Positions 1 to 12,276 of a stretch of DNA of 64,000 bases are shown here, in pieces. This stretch comes from Enoplolaimus lenunculus (taxonomy: Eukaryota; Nematoda; Enoplea; Enoplida; Thoracostomopsidae). A program made the position numbers and the translations under genes. Below the pieces are notes generated by a model. That model saw only the letters and a list, made by a program, of their open reading frames with translations, searched no databases and was not told the origin of the DNA. The stretch's first letter is position 1, and every line of letters begins with the position of its first letter. The stretch lies in NCBI GenBank assembly GCA_030248215.1, contig JASANG010002156.1:62001-126000 (forward strand), read 5' to 3'.

Positions 1-3000
1 TCTTATTCGCAGTTGTGGTGGTGATTGGAATTTTCGGTGGCCTACTAGGTGCAGCGTTTAATTATGTGAACTATCGTCTGACAGTGTTTCGTAGTCGTTA
101 TATTACAACGCGGTTGCAGAAAATTGCAGAAGCGCTTATTGTATCTACAGTGTCGTGTTGTGTTGCTTTTCTGCTGATTATTACCGTAACGGAATGTTCA
201 CCCATAGAACGCAAGCTGATTACTGATTTTCCCATACAAATGACATGTGGAGATGGATATTACAATACGATTGCGTCATTGTTTATGACAGCCCCAGAAG
301 GCGCTGTTGTCAAACTGTTTCACGAACAAAGTGATGTCTATACGTAAGTGTGTATTGTTGTGTGTATAGTTGACTGGCTTATGTATTGTGTTGAAGTATT
401 TTTCAAGCTGAAAATTGGTAATACGTAGTTCGACGAATTATCACAAAACGTACCCAGCAACCGTTGCGTTTATAGACTTTTTTCTTTCATTGTGGAATAT
501 ATAAATTGTTATTTTAAATGAATTTTTCTGTGTAGTTTTCGTTGGAATTTCTTGTCAGCTAGGTACTATAGCAGAAAAATGAAGTATTTTTTGTTTCAGC
601 GCTGTGACGGTGATGTTGTTTGCTATTTTTCAATATTTGCTCGCTGTGTGGACGTACGGTGTTTCGGTTCCAAGCGGCCTTTTCATTCCTAGTTTGCTGG
701 TCGGCGCTGCATGGGGCCGTCTTATGGCCATTGGGATTGGAGCTTTGTTTCCAAGTGGTGTGATTTTAATGCTTTTCTCACCTCCTAGTTATGGTTTTTC
801 GAATGCCTTTGTGCATTACAAAGTTTGTAGTTACAGACAGAATAAAGTACATCGCGATAGCGTTTCAAACCACGGCTTTGATCGTGATTACTGGCATCTC
901 AGTTAAAAACCGAGACCGAAACTAATACCTGATTACCGAAACCGGTCATGAAATGTCTCGGTCTCCATCGGATTTTGGTCATCACCGGAAAAAATTAACA
1001 TTTTCAAAATAAATTAGTTTTAATGCTTTTTTCGTATTTTTCTGCTTCTCATAGCTTTTTGTGCTTTATCACAATATGTGCGCATAAGTATTGCCTAACT
1101 ATAAAGTTCATGGATTCACAGTGAAATTTTATTTGTCAGACATCACTTACTTGAACAATACAGCGATACATTTGCTGAATCCTCGACTTCTCGTCTTGGT
1201 TCAAAACCACCGAGACTCAAAATACTGAGACCGAGACCTGCCAAACGCCGAGACATACCGAGACCGATACCGAGATTTCCTTCCCTGGCATGGCAATCGC
1301 TGGCAAATCAATGTTATTTAAACCGCTCACTCTGGTTGCCCACTGCCTAGTATTAAATTTTTAATCGCTTCTAAACGCGGTCAGAGCCGTGGATTCAGAC
1401 GCGATAACAAAACCGCGACCGACTACGCTTTCGCGATTAAAACGCACACAATTTATGTCTGCAATTGTAGTAGCGTACTGTAAAGCTGGATTAGCAAAGA
1501 TCTTTATAGCAAGTGATATGTAATTCCCAGGGCCAGGATTTTATCCGGGGTCGGGGACCCAGTACCGTGGACGGGGCCACCAAAATACACTAAACTTCAA
1601 ACTTTATGTACTTTTGCGTAATCATGTACCTGGGAGTACGATGCCGTTTTTCTCATATCACTTCACGCGACATTTTGCTGATACTCTCATGTTGTGAAGT
1701 TAGCGTTAATGCATTATTTCGTTATTCACCATATCGCGTCACTCGACATTTTGCCTATGGTATTGTAAAAAAATTACTGTGCTGCGTTCGGATTCTGTCT
1801 GACTTGCGCCACGGAACATTGTTTTTCTTGTACCGTCCATGGTACCGTAGGGGCCGGGGCCCTCCACGCGACATCTCTAGTAATTACATAATTATATAAT
1901 CGGATAGTAAGAACTCTAGGTTGGCGTTTCAATAATTTTCTCATGAGGATTTAGTGACAGTTACTTTTTAGTGTTGTGCGATAAACTTCTGTAATTTGAA
2001 CTCTGTATGCCGTCCTATTTTATATTTATTTTGCTTATCTTATTTATTTATTCAGCGTTATTTCTTATTTTTTCAGCTCATATGGAAAATTACCTCGGGT
2101 TGTGTGCGTTAGCAGGTGCCGCTGCTCAACTTGGTGGCAACGTGCGGATGACAATCAGTTTGTGCGTTATTCTCGTTGAAGCTACGCACGACGTATCGTT
2201 TGGCCTTCCGTTGATGATTGTATTGATGGTGGCAAAATGGGTTGGTGATTTGTTCAACGAAGGCATTTATGATATGCATATTGAAATTGCTGAAATCCCA
2301 TTGCTTGGATCTGAACCACCGTATCATTCAGCAACTGTGGCTGCGCGGAGGGTAAGCGTTATTGCGCTATACTTGTTGTGTGTACGCTGTCCGGCACAGG
2401 AGGGCGCCGGACGCCGCCCGAACACGAAAACTTTTTATTTATATTTTGATTTGCGGTGTCGCATGTGCTGTATGCTTATTTATGTACGATGACGCACGGT
2501 GTGGCACAGCGCCGGATGGTAGTTCACTAGCCAAAAAGTATAGTGCCATTGTGAGTGTTGCACTGTACTTTTTGATAACATTTGATGCTTGACGGAGCCA
2601 GCCAGCATTGTCCGAGAGTATTTATTATGGCTAAACTAGGTTTGATCAAACTAATTTTCGTGCGGTGGGTAACTATTTGAAATCTTTATATAAACAGCGG
2701 TCGGTTTGAATACAGGAGGAAGAGTTTTTGAGCTTAGATGTGATTGACATCGATTCTAAAAAAGTTGATTCTGCAATTTGATTTCTGTGCTTTTTGCAGC
2801 AATAAATATTTTCGTTTGTGCATTCTGCTTTGTTACGCTTAAAAATTAAACGGTCATGCAGGGATATAAAACTTTAACGGCAATGACAAGATTCAATGTT
2901 TAGGTTTTCATCATTTTTGTAGGTGATTGCCCGTCCTGTTGCTGTTGTACGCGAAATAGAAAAAGTCGGCCGCTTGTATGATCTGATTCGACAAATGAGG

Positions 3001-5150
3001 CATAATGGATACCCGGTGGTCGATAATTATGATCCTGAAGAAAGTGATATTTTAGGTAGTTTCTCTTCTCACGAATGGTGGTTCTACGTTTTTTGTCTAG
3101 TATTTGCAAAGGGTGCTCATTTCAGTGAGTATTCATGAATGAAAACTATTGCCTAAATTCTCATCTGGTACTTTTTTCGCATTTAAACGTTACTAATTGT
3201 GAGCAGAATTTGAGATATGCAGCTCTTGCAATTTATTCGTTTTGAAAGTCTATTGCTAAGTGGCAATAGATGCTACACATAGTTGCAAATACTTTTCTAT
3301 ATTGTAAACAACGCTGATAAGGCAACAATATAACGCGGAATGTACGTTACCTGGCACACAGGGATTAACTGTGTTTTCTGTTATATGTAATACGTACTTT
3401 GGACAAAAGTACAATGTGACTATTTTGCTTAATGAAACCAAGTGTAATATCTTTGGTTGGAATGATATTAGAAATTTACTCTAGACTGCTTGTTACAGGC
3501 TTGTCTGTGGCGCTAGAATTAATTTATATATATGATCACATCAGTTTTGTTTATAGATCAATTGCCAGAAACCTATGGCCGATACCTTGGTTTGGTCACA
3601 CGCGCCCAAGTCATCGTACTTCTTGAGCATAAAGTTTTTAGCCTCGCGCATGACGGCTCAACAGGGACTGTCGGAGGACGGGAGCGGCTTACGATGGAAG
3701 ATTTTAGGGCCGATTACCCGAAGTATCATTTGATCCTTGATCGTATCACAATCACTGACTCTGATCGTGAATGCTGGATGGATCTGAGGCCCTATATGAA
3801 TAAGGTAGCCCTGAGCCATATTATCAACTGCTTTTAGCAACTATCATTTTTACCCATAGATTTTGAAACTGACGAACTTCTGCAACTGAAGATCTCGAAA
3901 TCTCCACAGAAGTGGAAAGATCGATAATTTCTGAGGTCACCGTTTGCTGATTGAATGTTACAAGACCGGCACATACTGATCATAGATGCTACACACTGTT
4001 TGCAGTACAAACACTGGAGTCGATACATTGTAATGAAAAGGGCTGTGTGGCTGGCGTCACAAGTTTTGTTGCTGGCTATATGTTTATCAAATAGCTTAAA
4101 CTAAATTGAGATTTTTCTTCAAGACATGATTATAGCAATTTTCACAATTATTGCGTTAGTATTGAATTATAAATTTTTCAGGCCCCGTTTTCGGTAACAG
4201 AAAATGCGTCGTTGACAAAAATGTACCAACTATTTCGCGGTTTGGGTCTGCGTCATATTGTTGTGTTAAATAGCGACAACCGGGTACGTTATGATTTTTG
4301 TAGGTTTTTTGTTTTCGTTGGAAAGAAAGTTGCGAGAATACATGGTTTTTAACCAAGACAACAATTTTAACCTCTTTTGGAAAGAATGAAAAGAAGTATT
4401 CGTATTTCTTTTGTATCGATATGTGTCCGCTGTGTTGGTGCCTTTGAAAACCCTCTAAAATCCTTGTAAACCATTGAATTTGGTCTAACTGGTTTAAAAT
4501 CAAGGTTTTGTATTGCAATTTCCTGAAAACAGTGTTTAGCTTCTCACTCGCCGTGCTTACGAGGTTTTAAAACATCTGAATTTGTTATCAATTAACTTTA
4601 TTTAGTTACTTTTTATGCAAGAGGCTGTCATTAAAGTAATTTTTAATAATATGGTATGCAATGAATGACATTTTTCAAGCGGTCCGTATTTGTACTGCGG
4701 TGTTTTGTAAAGCTTAAAATTATGAAATAGAATAGTTCTGAACGGGACAGCATTAAGTGCAAAGGTGATCGCGTTCCAAACCGCGTCTCTAGCCTATCGC
4801 TAGTTTCTCGGGTGCAATAGCTCGCAGACGCTATTTCAACTACCCGCAGTTACTGTGACTGTAACCGGGATTGCTAGCATTAAATTTTTCAGTCACACTC
4901 TAAATTAAATTTCAGTCAATGTTGATGTATAGCCCTTCGGATTTTAAACTTTTGGATGTTTTTGGGCGCAGTTGAGAAATAATAACTGAACAGGTATTCT
5001 TTTATCCGAATACGTTTTAACTGTGAATGTCCCGAGTGTTGTTTATGTTTTTAGATTGTCGGGATTGTGACCCGGAAAGACATTGCTCGGTTCCGTTCTG
5101 AATTTAAACACGGTCGTCTACGTCAGCAAGAGGTTTTGGTGTCAATTTGA
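1..5150 (+). CDS. CLCN7: ClC-7-type lysosomal chloride/proton antiporter, C-terminal part (7 exons)
   Basis: Exons: (<1)-343, 600-757, 2077-2351, 2923-3055, 3557-3804, 4182-4283, 5055-5150; every junction keeps frame and the stop is TGA at 5148-5150. The joined protein follows the second half of animal ClC-7: a glycine-rich helix ([12 protein letters not shown]), the chloride-pathway signature [14 protein letters not shown] in exon 2, the GAAAQLGG...RMTISL helix in exon 3, then two CBS domains (first in exons 4-5, second in exons 6-7, with [11 protein letters not shown]). The family exchanges chloride for protons in lysosomal membranes and pairs with Ostm1. The N-terminal half, including the gating-glutamate region, lies upstream of the window. 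The first bases read open in frame, but TTCGCAG at 6-12 could also be an acceptor. Intron 3 holds a small palindromic transposon. ClC-6 is the main alternative; the sequence fits ClC-7 better. Confidence 0.93.
905..1290. repeat. GAGACC-rich dispersed repeat in ClC-7 intron 2
   Basis: The segment opens and closes with runs built from CCGAGACCGA and its complement (near 907-965 and 1190-1285), around an AT-rich core. Similar GAGACC wording recurs near 53130-53160, so it is a dispersed repeat. I saw no clean target duplication. Confidence 0.35.
1541..1872. repeat. GC-rich inverted-ended repeat in ClC-7 intron 2
   Basis: The ends resemble each other in inverse orientation (GGACCCAGTACCGTGGACGG near 1555; complement of a like sequence near 1835-1865) around an AT-rich centre. 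A related palindrome built on ACCTGGGCC occurs at 42640-42670. It looks like a small non-autonomous element; no target duplication was identified. Confidence 0.35.
2360..2550. mobile_element. Short TIR element, GCGCTATACTT family
   Basis: It starts TATTGCGCTATACTT and ends AAGTATAGTGCCATT, which are imperfect inverted repeats, with a GC-rich core containing GGCGCCGGA. Relatives in this window are at 14332-14420, 50851-50980 and 52240-52343, with degraded copies elsewhere. It lies just inside ClC-7 intron 3. Confidence 0.5.
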
Positions 5151-5708
5151 GGCTAAAAATTCTGTAGCCAAGATGGGATTATTTATACGCTGGTGCCACA
5201 AACTTGCCGCTGTTGATTTCTGATGGGGTAGGGATGAAACGACAACTTCAGGGTCGAGGGAAGGCAACTTGGGTGCGGTTGACAGTGGACATTTGGTAAT
5301 GCGGGTATAGTGAGGTTTGAATATCAACCTGTTGTTAATGTTCATATTGTTTTGATATCTTTGGTTTGTTCTTTGAGCGTTATATTAGCGAGAACGAAAG
5401 TGAATGATTGCTCTTTTATGCAAGAGTTACAACTTACCGAAATTTACTTGCACAAAGTGTACGAACACACGTTGTATTTTTTTACTTACCTCGTTCTGTT
5501 CTTACATGCATTTTTACCTTGCAAAAATAGAAATGGAGCGACTCCTGCGCAGTTTACATGGGTGTTGTATGTTAGTCTAGGATAGTCTATCAATTGCACC
5601 CCAGCTCATGAAATGGGTTGGGGATTGAACAAAACGCAACGCACGCCCAGTTGTAGCAACGTCTTCGCGGTAGAACTACGCGTTGCTTTTATGACGTTTG
5701 TGATGTTT

Positions 5709-5714
5709 AATAAA
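5709..5714 (+). terminator. Candidate polyadenylation signal for the ClC-7 gene
   Basis: AATAAA lies about 560 bases after the stop codon, in AT-rich DNA, and is the first canonical signal I noticed downstream. Use in vivo is inferred. Confidence 0.35.
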
Positions 5715-5802
5715 ATGTATATCTTGTACATAATGGTAGGTTTTGTATCATTGCATAATTATAGTTTTCCACCATTATTTACAGCTGGATCTATTCCTAG
5801 TA

Positions 5803-6630
5803 CTGTAGTGACACGAGTAATAAGGGCGGAAATATAAGTCGGGAGTGTCTATTTTGACTGTTGATCAATGGAAATCTATATACCTAAGATTCTGTAAAGC
5901 GTACAGAGTCCAGATTCTCTAATTAGAGTTGTACTAGCCTTAAACAGCTCAGAAATTTGTGTCTGAAATGGTTCAACATAAATGTCTTATATTCAAGAAA
6001 TTGCCATTGACACTTTATAAGACACAAAATCATTTCTTTGAAGAACTAGTTGTCTTATGTTCAAGGATTAATTTTTTGATCTTAATGTATTGAAACTAGT
6101 TGCTCCGTTTATATTCTTAAAAGTGCATATAAAATCAATTTTCAAAAATATATTTCAGGTTTAGCTCAGGCTTCCCCAACCTAAGTTTACATCTTGGACG
6201 TATCTTCAATTGTAGAAGTAGAATATTTGGTTGAGCTTCAGCGCCTAATTTTAGAGTCGGTTATCCTGGCATATCTTTGTCGTGTATTTCAGACATATTT
6301 CTCTTAAAAGAAATGGTTCCCTTAATCATTCTCGAAACATAGCAGTTTAAATAATAACAAATTCAGACAACTGAGAAAAAAAATTAAAAATAATAAAACA
6401 AGTTGATCCAAAAAGAATAATATCAGACAATATTTCTTGAATATAAGACTATTTAGTTTGTGTCAGGACTAATACTGAAAAGCTGCTTGTTACACGGGAA
6501 ACCGGATTTTTTGAGAGTAATCAGTGTATACACTAGGCATGTTTTAGACTTTCTCAACTACTGTGGCACATGAAAATGGATTATTTATTTCCCTCTCTTG
6601 AGGAAACCCACGTGTTATTCGGGTTACTAC
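5803..6630. mobile_element. TIR element of the GTAGTGACCCGAATAA family, nearly full span
   Basis: The left end reads CTGTAGTGACACGAGTAA and the right end TTATTCGGGTTACTAC, imperfect inverse copies each flanked by TA. The same terminus occurs at 8494-8514, inverted at 13067-13087 and at 17733-17752. The TA flanks suggest a Tc1/mariner-type non-autonomous element, but the interior is AT-rich and has no recognisable transposase. Confidence 0.4.
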
Positions 6631-6880
6631 TAGTTCAATCGGTAATCACTTGTCAAAGCGTGACAGTCTACTTTTCCAAATAAAAATACTGTTGTGAGCA
6701 CAAATACGAGCGAATAAAGAATATTGCATTCGAACGCACATACATGCGTTACACCTGCTGACTTTTTTGCAAAACTTGCAGGCAGAGTTGCAGTAAACGC
6801 AAGACACGAATTGCCGGAATGCACCGTAAGCGGGTTGGTGAAATATTTTCATTCCGTGGTGGATCTAGGTGGTATGTACC

Positions 6881-7190
6881 ACGGTGTAAGACGGATAGTA
6901 AAAATAGCGGAAACGATAGTGATCAAAATAACGGAAACGGAAAATGGATATTGAATCTAAAAGTTTCAAAGATATTTATTTTTCTGCCAATCGAAATTTT
7001 TAAGATGTTAGATAAATTTCGTAATTTGTGTCATTTCGAAAGTGAAAAATTGCTGGGATATACATGTTATTTTACATAACTCGTTTTCAGCGTACAAATA
7101 ACACAATTTCCGATATTTCTATAATGGAAAGCGAGACGGATAGATTTTTACCGGAAACAGAAACGAAAACGAATATCCGGTTACACTCTG
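6881..7190. mobile_element. hAT-like MITE, GGTGTAA-CGGATAG family (copy A)
   Basis: The left end ACGGTGTAAGACGGATAG pairs with the right end CCGGTTACACTCTG. It is flanked by TATGTACC at 6873-6880 and 7191-7198. The right duplicate runs straight into the start of copy B (AGGGTGTAAGCGG), so A sits at B's left tip. The exact border is ambiguous by one base. There is no coding capacity. Confidence 0.5.
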
Positions 7191-7197
7191 TATGTAC

Positions 7198-7800
7198 CAG
7201 GGTGTAAGCGGATAGTAAAAATAACGGAAACGGATAGTGATGAAAATATTCTGCCATCGCAATAGAGACATGCAAATGTCCAGCGGGCTTTGTAAGGTTT
7301 TAAAGAAAAAAGCGGATGCATAGAAATTTTTAAGATTTTGAATGACTCGTAATTTTTATTTCATTTGGAACATAAATTGCAGCATATATCGTGAAAAATT
7401 GCCAGATATAAACGTGATTTAGAACAAATTTTGGACGTAGTACCCATTGCAGTCCTCCTATGCTAAATATTAACGCAAAAAAGATGAGTGTCACGGTGTA
7501 AACATATATCTGTTTTCGGTAAAAAGTAGCGTTTCCATTCCCGTGTAGAAATTCGGACATTCCCTTATCTTATGCTCATTTTTTGTTTCCACAAATCGCT
7601 TATATACCACTCAGTTATTTGATACAGGTGTGCTGCAAGGGTTTATTAGTTCTTAGAAATATAACCAAAGTATCATTCTGAGAAACCGTGGCAAACATCA
7701 TATGTATACCTGTTTAAACATTTGAACTTGAATATCTTTTTCCTTTCTCAATTATCTTGATCACTATCCGTTTCCGGCTTCGTCTATCCGTTTTACAACC
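7198..7800. mobile_element. hAT-like MITE, GGTGTAA-CGGATAG family (copy B)
   Basis: The left end (CAGGGTGTAAGCGGATAG, then ACGGAAACGGATAGTGAT) is mirrored near 7755-7798 (ATCACTATCCGTTTCCGG, then CTATCCGTTTTACAACC), giving imperfect terminal inverted repeats of about 45 bp. The right tip is degraded. The AT-rich interior encodes nothing recognisable. Confidence 0.5.
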
Positions 7801-8129
7801 AGGTTAACACTCATCACCGTAGTATATATATTTTTGTTGTACGTTCCATTTATTTTATACTACGTAGTTTTCAAACATAGCTTGCATTTATAAAGCAGGA
7901 AACCTTTACGCCAGTAAATATTAGTTTTTCTTGTATAATACTTTAACTCATTTCCTACCCTGCATTTGAAACAAGACATTAGGGCACTCAGAATATTATA
8001 ACGCAACCGCGAAGAACATACTATATTTATAATTGAGAAAGATTTGGTTTTATATTTCTAGTTTGGTTGTTGCTTATTATAGAAAGTAAACTGGAAAATT
8101 TTCACTTAGGTTTTAGTGAGATTTCCGGA

Positions 8130-8213
8130 TGTATATAGTATATATATGTTTGTATATTATATATATGTATATATGGTGAATATATGTATGTATGTATATA
8201 TGTATATATGCAG
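8130..8213. repeat. TATATG/TATG microsatellite
   Basis: Alternating TATATA, TATG and ATATATG units form a simple-sequence tract ending in GCAG, immediately before the candidate exon at 8214. Confidence 0.8.
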
Positions 8214-8362
8214 TTGAAACGAGTATGTTTTTGAAGCAGACAATTTTGAAATTCAAAGTTGATCTGCTGAATGAAAACCTGCAGGTTTATCAAGGCAACG
8301 TAGCAACCAAAAGGAGCCAGCGGAATCGTAGTGCCTCTGAAAATTTAATTTCTTTTTCAAAT
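8214..8362 (+). CDS. Candidate exon of the unrecognised gene at 10509
   Basis: This open frame of about 50 codons is bounded by ATATGCAG and GTAGGT and reads FLKQTILKFKVDLLNENL, then a polar stretch with KRSQRNRSASENL. It ends in phase 0, matching the phase-0 start of the exon at 10509. Composition looks coding, but I recognise no domain and the upstream partner is not visible, so it may be chance. A conserved hit or RNA reads spanning 8362 to 10509 would settle it. Confidence 0.25.
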
Positions 8363-8493
8363 GTAGGTGGATTATAATAGCCTAAAGTAGGCACAGAAAC
8401 TGTAATACTCATACATGTAGAATTTGCCTGACAGCCGCTTCAAAGCAAAATCCTTGTTATCACGTCCATCGTTTCAAATAAAATCCTGTTAGT

Positions 8494-8740
8494 TACTGTA
8501 GTGACCCGAATAAGTGGGGGACTGATACTAATTTGGCCTCTGCAGAGGGTACTCCCGGTTATTCGGTTACGGATTGTTACTGATATATATCCGGTGTTGC
8601 AACAATCCGTTGTATTAAACGATTTTTGCATTTCATCAAAAGCTTGAGCGATAATGCAAGGTTATACTTTGGAATGTTACTTTCAAAACTTAAGTACGCT
8701 TTAAAGTTTCGAACTCAACTTCATTTGATCCTGGAGTCAT
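8494..8740 (+). mobile_element. GTAGTGACCCGAATAA-family element, left part
   Basis: It begins TTACTGTAGTGACCCGAAT and continues with GATATATATCCGGTGTTGCAA and CTTGAGCGATAATGCAAGG. These interior words recur in the same order at 12736-12925, where a copy keeps the opposite terminus. The right end is missing here. Confidence 0.5.
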
Positions 8741-8744
8741 TTAT

Positions 8745-8852
8745 GCGCTACAACTGACATATATACGGACGCCGCCATACAGTGACGGACACTGACAGAG
8801 GAATGCGGAATACATTAAAATTTGTAAAAAAGTATAGTTCCACCCTATCTGT
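8745..8852. mobile_element. Degraded GACGG-core, TATAGTT-ended small element
   Basis: CGGACGCCGCCATACAGTGACGG, split by short spacers, is followed at 8832-8848 by AAAAAAGTATAGTTCCACC, the usual right end of the GCGCTATACTT family. The left end is not clear. Confidence 0.3.
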
Positions 8853-10508
8853 TGATATTTTTCAAAAAGAAAGCTTAAAACAAGTTTTGGACAAAACTTT
8901 GCAAGTTTGTCTTATTTGGTTTTAGCACATTCCGGTGGTTTGTACAGAAAACGGAAAAACAATAGAACGGTATTAAAATTTAAAAGATCATTAGCGATTC
9001 TGGATATAATCATTTTTAAATTGAAATTTTTGTACAAAAATTTACCTTTAAACTAAGCTAATGAAATGTTTTGAAATCTAGCAAATAAAGCTTGCAGCTT
9101 CTAAAGTGCGATAGGCTCAATTTTAGTCGTTTGAACAGTATAATGCCGACAAAATTAGTTTAATTACACTTTTTCAGCTACATTTTTGAACGAGTAGCCA
9201 GCGCTATTACGATTTTGTTTGAATTTCGCGCTTTGTATTTTACACAAATGTGCAAGTTTGCAGCGACAATTGACTTGATTATAATTTTTCAAATCCAACC
9301 TGTTATACGCCCCTACTCGATCCAATGTGCTATTATACTAGACGTCCTTACAACGAATTCACGTGTTTTTGTTGGTATAAAAAATAAAATTTCGGTATCA
9401 AGCCGCCAAGCAGGTCTTAAAACGGAAACGTGGCCAGAATTTAATTTTGAGAAGCGAAGCCACGTGCACACGTTTTTATGAGCGCGTTAATGCGAGCTAG
9501 AAAATTTTTTGATCTATGCAGGCAATTTTACAGCCTGTAAAATTCCGCTTTTTTCGGTTCTTTCCAGAACTTTCGGAAAATATATACCCCCAGTCGTTTT
9601 TGTATACACCTTTGGATGTAGTTTTTAACTATAGTTGTATACTTACCGCCGCCCTTTGCGCAATGCGCAAAAGCGTTAACGAATATATCAAATTCTGTAT
9701 GCAAAATTTCTAATTATACAACAATTGCGTCTATGTGCTATGAAACTATTGTAAACAAATTATGCTGGAAATTTGCCCAAAATACGCATGTGGGGCATTC
9801 CAGCTTTAATACATAGATTTCGATTTCTTTCTTGATGAGAATATTAACAAAAGTGAACCACTCCGATAATCTATCTACTGATGTTAAATTGATCAATAAT
9901 GACTATGATTGCACTGGTAAGTCAACGGTTTAACAAGTGAAGTTTAGGCATTTGGTGTCACATATGTAAGCATATATCCGCGTCATCTTGTAAATGCCTG
10001 TTGGTTTGAGTTAGAAAAGCGGGTTGTCGCGAGATCAAAGTCTATTTTTAAGTCTGGTAAGTCACATTGGTTACACAATTGATGTTCGGGATATCTCTTA
10101 GTTGCTCAGCCAGAGTCAATGATTGCGTCATCGAAGAAGTGTATGCAACTTACGCACTATTGCATGGTACAAAATGTATCAGCGTGTACCATGCATTTTG
10201 GCGGACACCCAATACCTAAGCGATTAAAAGTTTAAAATTATGTTTCTCACATAATGTCAACAGACTCGATTAACTTCACACCCACATACCTGTTTGTTCA
10301 GAAGAAGCAACTCGGGTTGTAACTCGGGTTGGGTACGTAATCTACCAATTATTTAAGAGGCGACATTATACACTCTTGCTATCAGTCAGTAGATAAGCAG
10401 ACTAATTTACTTTATGGATCTGATAATTTGCAGTCACCTTCATAAGACGTCCAATATATATGCCAATGTAACAATAAAGCTTGTTGCATACTTTTTCTAG
10501 TTTTACAG
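8853..10508. other. Intergenic or intronic AT-rich DNA
   Basis: No supported gene. Long open frames around 9215-9481 and 9516-9713 lack recognisable motifs and good flanking splice sites. A 10-bp perfect stem lies at 10161-10195, and a doubled AACTCGGGTTG lies near 10310-10332. Confidence 0.5.
10161..10195. other. Perfect 10-bp hairpin
   Basis: TGCATGGTAC (10161-10170) pairs with GTACCATGCA (10186-10195) across a 15-base loop. It is about 310 bases upstream of the exon at 10509. Function is unknown; it could be a transposon remnant or a structured intron or UTR segment. Confidence 0.6.
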
Positions 10509-10785
10509 GACAATATCAGAGGTCCAAAATCACAGCGTCTGGAGCGCACACGCCACGTTTCGTCAGTGCTAAAAATACCAGAAGAAGAACACATGGACTG
10601 GCAACATCAACCACAGCGAACAGTATCTGTTGTTCAAATGCCATTACTGTCAAATCAACCACGACAAGAAACAGAATTCGAACAGCATTCGACGCTTGGA
10701 ACGCTTTCAATTGGAAACTCGAAACGAAACAACAACAATAACAACAGCAACAACAGTAGCAACAATACCAACAACAACAACAACT

Positions 10786-10827
<42 letters not shown>

Positions 10828-12276
10828 CAAACAATTTCTGCAAGAACGGCCAACCAATGAAACACCGAAAGAAAAGTTTTTTCGGATCTTCACTGTTGTC
10901 GATAATCGAATTACGACGCGGAAGCGGACCATCCAACTCGAAATCTAGAGCAAGCATCGCTAGCATTTCTTTTCAACCGCAACACAAGCAACAACATCCA
11001 CAACATCATCATCAAGAACAACAACAACAACTGCTTCCTGTTGACAAACGATCTATTCGGTTCAACCCAAATTACGAGTTTGAACCAGAGTTTACTTCAA
11101 ACCAAACTCGAGATTGTTATAAGCGATCGAAATCAACATGCGGAGTTGCCGCTGGACTAAATTCTTGCCAGCAACCGCAAAAACTAAGCGACTCGGTGAA
11201 TCGACCTAAACCTGGAAGTTTAAGTTCGAAACCTTTCGCTGAATCAAATATTGTAGATCTAGACGAAATATCAGGCGCTGGTATGAACAGCATTTCTTCA
11301 CCGAATATTAATTTGATCAAAGATCGTTCACGAAGAATGAGTGTTGCACCTGCAAGAACTGCAGTTACACTCCAGCGCAAGGCAACACTCGCTTGCGTTA
11401 GCGACGGTATTGATTATTGTACAGGTTGGTACGCTTACAATGCAGTTGAGGCGTTCACAAGTCTACAACTAGGAATTGTTAGTATAAAGGGCTACAAGGT
11501 TGATTGAGAAAGCAAGAAAACTTTTTTCTTGCTTACGATTTATTTTAATGGTGTCGATAAATTTTTCGGCCAAGAGATAAAAGCTGGCAGTGTATACTAA
11601 AATCAATAAGTAAATTAAGAAAATATTCAATATGCGCGGTCACATTAACGTGTACCGCACCAATTAATACAACGATGGGTTAGAGGGTTCGTCATCATTG
11701 GAAACCGTTTGCTTGTCCTGCAAAACTTTTGGCAATGCTGGTAAGCTGGTGGTAACCTCTCAAACCACTGCCAGTGAAACGGAGTTGGTTCCTTTTATTG
11801 TGTACTAAAGGCCTCGAAACAGCACTCGCTTTTACATTTCAAAACTACAAATTCTAATTTATATGTTTTTTCAGGATTGTTCAGACTTTTTTAAAATCTT
11901 TAATTTTTTGACACAAAAAACATAAACTTGTTTATTTACCAGGTGACAAAACGCAGTTATCGGAAAAGCTTTCAGATTCGCTGATTCGCAACTCCAAATT
12001 CCGATCGTACTCCAGCGCCCATCTACTGCCGAACTTGGGGCGGCGACGTACTGTGGCACGTCTCAACTCCCTGGATATTTCAAAAGCAAGCGCCATCAGA
12101 CGTCCGTCGGCAATTGCGCAACAAACTCCAGCCGCTGTAGCAGCGACAGCTGCGGTTGCATCCAAGAATTCATCGTCATCGAAAAAACGGGATGATGATT
12201 TAAGAGTAAAGCTGCTTGCTGCTGCACCAGCTTATCATATGCCGCGATCTTCAGGTAAAAGCACGGATGACCATAT
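10509..12276 (+). CDS. Unrecognised Asn/Ser-rich protein, two internal exons
   Basis: Exon 10509-11424 (acceptor TTTTACAG, donor GTTGGT) joins 11943-12276 (acceptor TTTACCAG, donor GTGAGT) in phase. A weaker donor, GTAAAA, follows 12254. About 415 residues are open. They contain a poly-Asn run (about 10729-10839, AAC/AAT codons), a Gln/His tract near 10990-11035, and many basic Ser-rich segments that resemble kinase sites (KSRASIASIS, RSRRMSVAPA, GRRRTVARLNSL). I saw no membrane segment, no family domain and no certain start. TGA at 12278-12280 would end the frame if the GTGAGT donor is not used. With the 12254 donor the phase fits the acceptor just before the innexin ATG, so this could be the 5' part of an innexin transcript. 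Otherwise it is a separate gene. Confidence 0.55.

Larger units (their letters stand above)
5151..8213. other. Intergenic DNA without a supported gene
   Basis: After the ClC-7 3' UTR the sequence holds three or more repeat copies (5803-6630, 6881-7190, 7198-7800) and a TATATG microsatellite. No open frame here has family signatures or paired splice sites that I trust. Confidence 0.6.

Noticed and set aside
10516-10932. Antisense frame with a long Cys run opposite the poly-Asn tract
   Set aside because: It is a shadow of the AAC/AAT repeat; the sense strand has the splice signals. The same applies to antisense Leu and Cys runs at 15989-16222 and 59305-59634.
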